13,991 bases of DNA from Chloroflexota bacterium. Its GTDB lineage: Bacteria; Chloroflexota; Anaerolineae; Anaerolineales; Villigracilaceae. A program made the position numbers and the translations under genes. Of this stretch, positions 11,711 to 13,991 are shown in pieces. The first letter of the stretch is position 1. Each line of letters opens with the position of its first letter. The notes under the pieces are model-generated. The model was not told the DNA's origin. It did no database searches and was given only the letters and a program-made list of their open reading frames with translations. Location of the stretch: NCBI GenBank assembly GCA_021796315.1, contig JAJYOH010000089.1, positions 1 to 13,991 on the forward strand, read 5' to 3'.

Positions 11711-13991
11711 CTATTGAAACGTAATCTCTTCCACGCGCCAGCTTTCCTCGCCCATCAACTTTTGCAGGCGCGCCAGCATTTCGGGGCAGACGCGCGTCGA
11801 CTCGCCGGGGAAGTCCATCAGATAGCCCTTGCCGTTCTCGAAGATCTGGAACGAAAATTTATCGCGGCCGTGGAAAGAGATCAGCGTGCCGTAAATGGTT
11901 TTGATGCGGCGCTTATCGCGCTCGTGATCGCCCGTTGACCTCAGCAGAACCGTGATCTGCTTCGGCGGATGCTTCTGGTCGTTCTCTTCCTTCGCAAGCG
12001 GGACATACAGCGACGGAGGCATACGCGATGAGTTCGCTATCGGACGCGGCTCGACGTGAGTCACGACCAGGTCCTGACTCAGCGCCTCACGCGCACCTTC
12101 AACCGGCTCCCGTTCTTCGACTTCTGATTCGGCTTTGGCCTTTTCCACCAAATCTCTCGGTGCGACAGGTTTGTTGTCAACCTTCGGCTCTGGCCGCGCG
12201 GCGATGATCTCGTTCTCAAACGACGGCTGCCAGTCATCAGGGAAATTATCCGGCGGAGGTGGCATGGTGTTGTCGTTCCACTCTTCGGCGGGGGCGGGCT
12301 TTGCCGCATAAGTCGCGGGCGCTTCGGCAACTTGTCGCGCAGGTTTGTTGTAGGTCGGACTTGCAGTCCGACTTGCGGGTTGAGGCACGGGACGCGGCAT
12401 GGCTTTTGAAGCGGGAGCCGCTTCTGGCGCGGATGGACGCGTCGCTTCGTCTAATGAAACCAACATTTTTAATTCAGTCCGCACAGCATCCACCAAAATT
12501 TTTGGCGGCGTGGACTGCGCGTCGATCTTGCCTTCGATGATGACGATCTGTCCAACGGTCAGCACGGCTTGATAATCTTTCCATGTGCGCGGGAAGAGCA
12601 CGAGGTCCATGTTGCCTTGAATATCTTCGAGCGTGACGAAGCCCATCGGCTTGCCCGCTTTGGTTTGATACGGGCGGACGCTGGTGACCAGCCCGGCCAC
12701 GCGCACTTTTTCTTCGTGCTGCGCTTCGCCGAGCTGTCCCGAAAAATAACTGACGATCGTTGCAAGCTGGGCCTGATACGGCGTGAGCGGATGGTCGGAA
12801 ATGTAGAGGCCGATCAACTCGCGCTCCCAGTTGAGCATTTCGCGCTTATCGACATTTTTCACATCGGGCAAATGGATTTCTTCGACGACGCCAGTGCTCG
12901 TTCCGAACAGCGACATTTGTCCGGCTTCGGCGGCGCGGAAATGATTACTGCTTATTGCGACGATGCGGTCGAGCGAGGCCAACAACGCGGCGCGGTTGCC
13001 GAACGAATCCATTGCGCCGACTTTGATCAAACATTCGAGCGAGCGCTTGCCAACCGAGCGCAGATCGACGCGGCGCGCGAAATCGTTGAGGTCAATAAAT
13101 TTTCCATCCTTGCGTGCTTCGACAATTAATTCCACCGCGTTCTGCCCTACGTTCTTGATCGCGCCGAGTCCAAAGCGGATTTGTGGTTGGGTTTGCTCTG
13201 GAGTGTAGGTCACGTTTAAAACGTGACCTACGGGAGCATCTTCGATCTCAAAATCCCAGACGGAGAAGTTGATGTCCGGCGAGAGCACGGGCACGCCCAT
13301 CGTGCGCGCATCGGCTACATAATATGCAACCTTTTCCGTGATGCCCGCCGAGGCCGAAAGCAAAGCCGTCATGTATTCGGCGGTGTAATGCATTTTGAGA
13401 TAGGCTGTCTGCACCGCGATCACGCCGTAATCTGCTGCATGACTTTTATTGAACCCGTAACGCGCGAATTCTTCCCAGTCTGAATAAATGCTTTCGGCAA
13501 TATCTTTGACCATGCCGTTCTTGGTCGCGCCGTCCACGAATTTTTTGCGGTGCTTCTCGATGTCTTCTTTCTTTTTCTTCGAGATGGCTTTTCGCAATTC
13601 ATCCGATTCAGAAGGCGTGTATCCCGCCAACTCAACAGCGGCGCGCATCAACTGTTCCTGATAAACCGGAATGCCGTAGGTTGATTCAAAGATCGGTTTG
13701 AGCGATGGATGCCGGTATTCAACTTCGGCCTCGCCGTGCATGCGCGCAATGTAATCGGGAATGAATGCCATCGGGCCGGGACGATAGAGGGCTACCATGG
13801 CAATGATGTTATCCAGCGTCTTCGGCTTCATCTGAACCAGATAGCGTGTCATTCCTCCCCCTTCCACCTGGAAGACACCCGCGGTTTGTCCGTTGCCCAT
13901 TAACTCGAACGACTTCTCATCGTTGAGCGGAATATTGTCGAGGTCGAATTTTACGCCGTGCCGTTTCTCGATCATGTCACAGGCGCGTGCC
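11711..13991 (-). CDS. dnaE: DNA polymerase III alpha subunit, C-terminal ~760 residues
   Basis: The frame enters at the right edge of the window (…ARACDMIEKRHG) and stops with TAG at 11713-11711. Recognisable blocks in order: GQTAGVFQVEGGGMTRYLVQMKP, MVALYRPGPMAFIPDYIARMHG and YGIPVYQEQLMRAAVELAGY (fingers), the YGFNKSHAADYGVIAVQTAYLKMHY block, IRFGLGAIKNVGQNAVELIV (helix-hairpin-helix region), then the OB fold RVAGLVTSVRPYQTKAGKPMGFVTLED (about 12600-12700). It is the replicative polymerase; the PHP domain and the palm aspartates lie outside the window. After the OB fold comes a Pro/Ala-rich linker (about 12050-12450) and a basic C-terminal domain (KQITVLLRSTGDHERDKRRIKTIYGTL…) not found in short DnaE forms. 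Two palindromic elements are read in frame (see repeats). Confidence 0.95.
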   Translation of the reverse strand, partial: ARACDMIEKRHGVKFDLDNIPLNDEKSFELMGNGQTAGVFQVEGGGMTRYLVQMKPKTLDNIIAMVALYRPGPMAFIPDYIARMHGEAEVEYRHPSLKPIFESTYGIPVYQEQLMRAAVELAGYTPSESDELRKAISKKKKEDIEKHRKKFVDGATKNGMVKDIAESIYSDWEEFARYGFNKSHAADYGVIAVQTAYLKMHYTAEYMTALLSASAGITEKVAYYVADARTMGVPVLSPDINFSVWDFEIEDAPVGHVLNVTYTPEQTQPQIRFGLGAIKNVGQNAVELIVEARKDGKFIDLNDFARRVDLRSVGKRSLECLIKVGAMDSFGNRAALLASLDRIVAISSNHFRAAEAGQMSLFGTSTGVVEEIHLPDVKNVDKREMLNWERELIGLYISDHPLTPYQAQLATIVSYFSGQLGEAQHEEKVRVAGLVTSVRPYQTKAGKPMGFVTLEDIQGNMDLVLFPRTWKDYQAVLTVGQIVIIEGKIDAQSTPPKILVDAVRTELKMLVSLDEATRPSAPEAAPASKAMPRPVPQPASRTASPTYNKPARQVAEAPATYAAKPAPAEEWNDNTMPPPPDNFPDDWQPSFENEIIAARPEPKVDNKPVAPRDLVEKAKAESEVEEREPVEGAREALSQDLVVTHVEPRPIANSSRMPPSLYVPLAKEENDQKHPPKQITVLLRSTGDHERDKRRIKTIYGTLISFHGRDKFSFQIFENGKGYLMDFPGESTRVCPEMLARLQKLMGEESWRVEEITFQ
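12354..12372. repeat. Palindromic element read in frame within the dnaE linker
   Basis: GTCGGACT-TGC-AGTCCGAC: 8-bp perfect arms around 3 nt, preceded by GTA, so that the left flank reads GTAGGTC like the second element at 13205. On the dnaE strand it encodes SRTASPT within the disordered Pro/Ala linker, where an insertion would be tolerated. Confidence 0.6.
13205..13231. repeat. 27-nt palindromic element read in frame within dnaE
   Basis: GTAGGTCACGTTT-A-AAACGTGACCTAC: 13-bp perfect arms with one central base. On the dnaE strand it encodes VGHVLNVTY between DFEIEDAP and TPEQTQPQIRFGL, a surface loop just before the conserved IRFGLGAIKNVG block. It shares the GTAGGTC boundary with the element at 12354, which suggests one family of mobile palindromes. 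Confidence 0.65.

Overview
This window looks like a piece of a bacterial chromosome, probably Chloroflexota (Anaerolineae-like). That assignment rests on remembered resemblance of several proteins (the DnaE with a long Pro/Ala linker and extra C-terminal domain, the EGC[C/U]PP protein, the HicB-like protein), not on a search. Base composition is moderate and Shine-Dalgarno sites are clear before most genes. UGA is an ordinary stop in at least five genes, so the standard code applies.

Layout. (1) Positions 1-1909 are a patchwork of small or damaged genes. A membrane-anchored protein of unknown function runs off the left edge on the minus strand, possibly preceded by a 47-residue ORF. An MscS-type channel remnant has an in-frame UGA and has lost its C-terminus; it abuts a cupin fragment on the other strand. 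A solo HicB-like antitoxin with a strong terminator and a small YHS-domain protein follow. (2) Positions 2032-5753 are a tight plus-strand operon of five genes: a PCYCGC-motif lipoprotein, a stand-alone CuA protein, a NapH/NosR-like membrane 4Fe-4S protein, a CuA-cytochrome c fusion, and a small membrane-anchored protein with an in-frame UGA in the motif Gly-Cys-UGA-Pro-Pro. A hairpin that fits the bacterial SECIS rules begins 13 nt after that UGA, so the fifth gene is a strong selenoprotein candidate. The operon ends at a perfect 9-bp hairpin. (3) Positions 5950-11539, plus strand: a SWIM/SNF2 helicase that has lost most of its motor, a two-gene ATPase + DUF4276 (TOPRIM-like) module resembling known phage-defence layouts, a chimera joining a helicase/nuclease N-terminus to an intact RecB-type nuclease domain, a pRiA4b ORF-3-like protein, and a DUF2293 gene whose 3' end is replaced by an IS5-family transposase fragment. 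(4) Minus strand 11441-13991: that IS remnant, a DNA methyltransferase cut off inside its DPPY motif, and the C-terminal part of dnaE. Two palindromic elements lie inside the dnaE reading frame.

Two themes stand out. The first is a copper/iron-sulfur/cytochrome electron-transfer operon that ends in a putative selenoprotein; I infer that its two Cys-rich small proteins serve metal or thiol handling for the two CuA sites. The second is repeated truncation and in-frame deletion around the mobile and defence-type genes, which is either real genome erosion or, less excitingly, assembly joins. No tRNA, rRNA or CRISPR array was seen. Positions 580-722 and 1910-2031 hold nothing I can name beyond the ribosome binding sites of the following genes.
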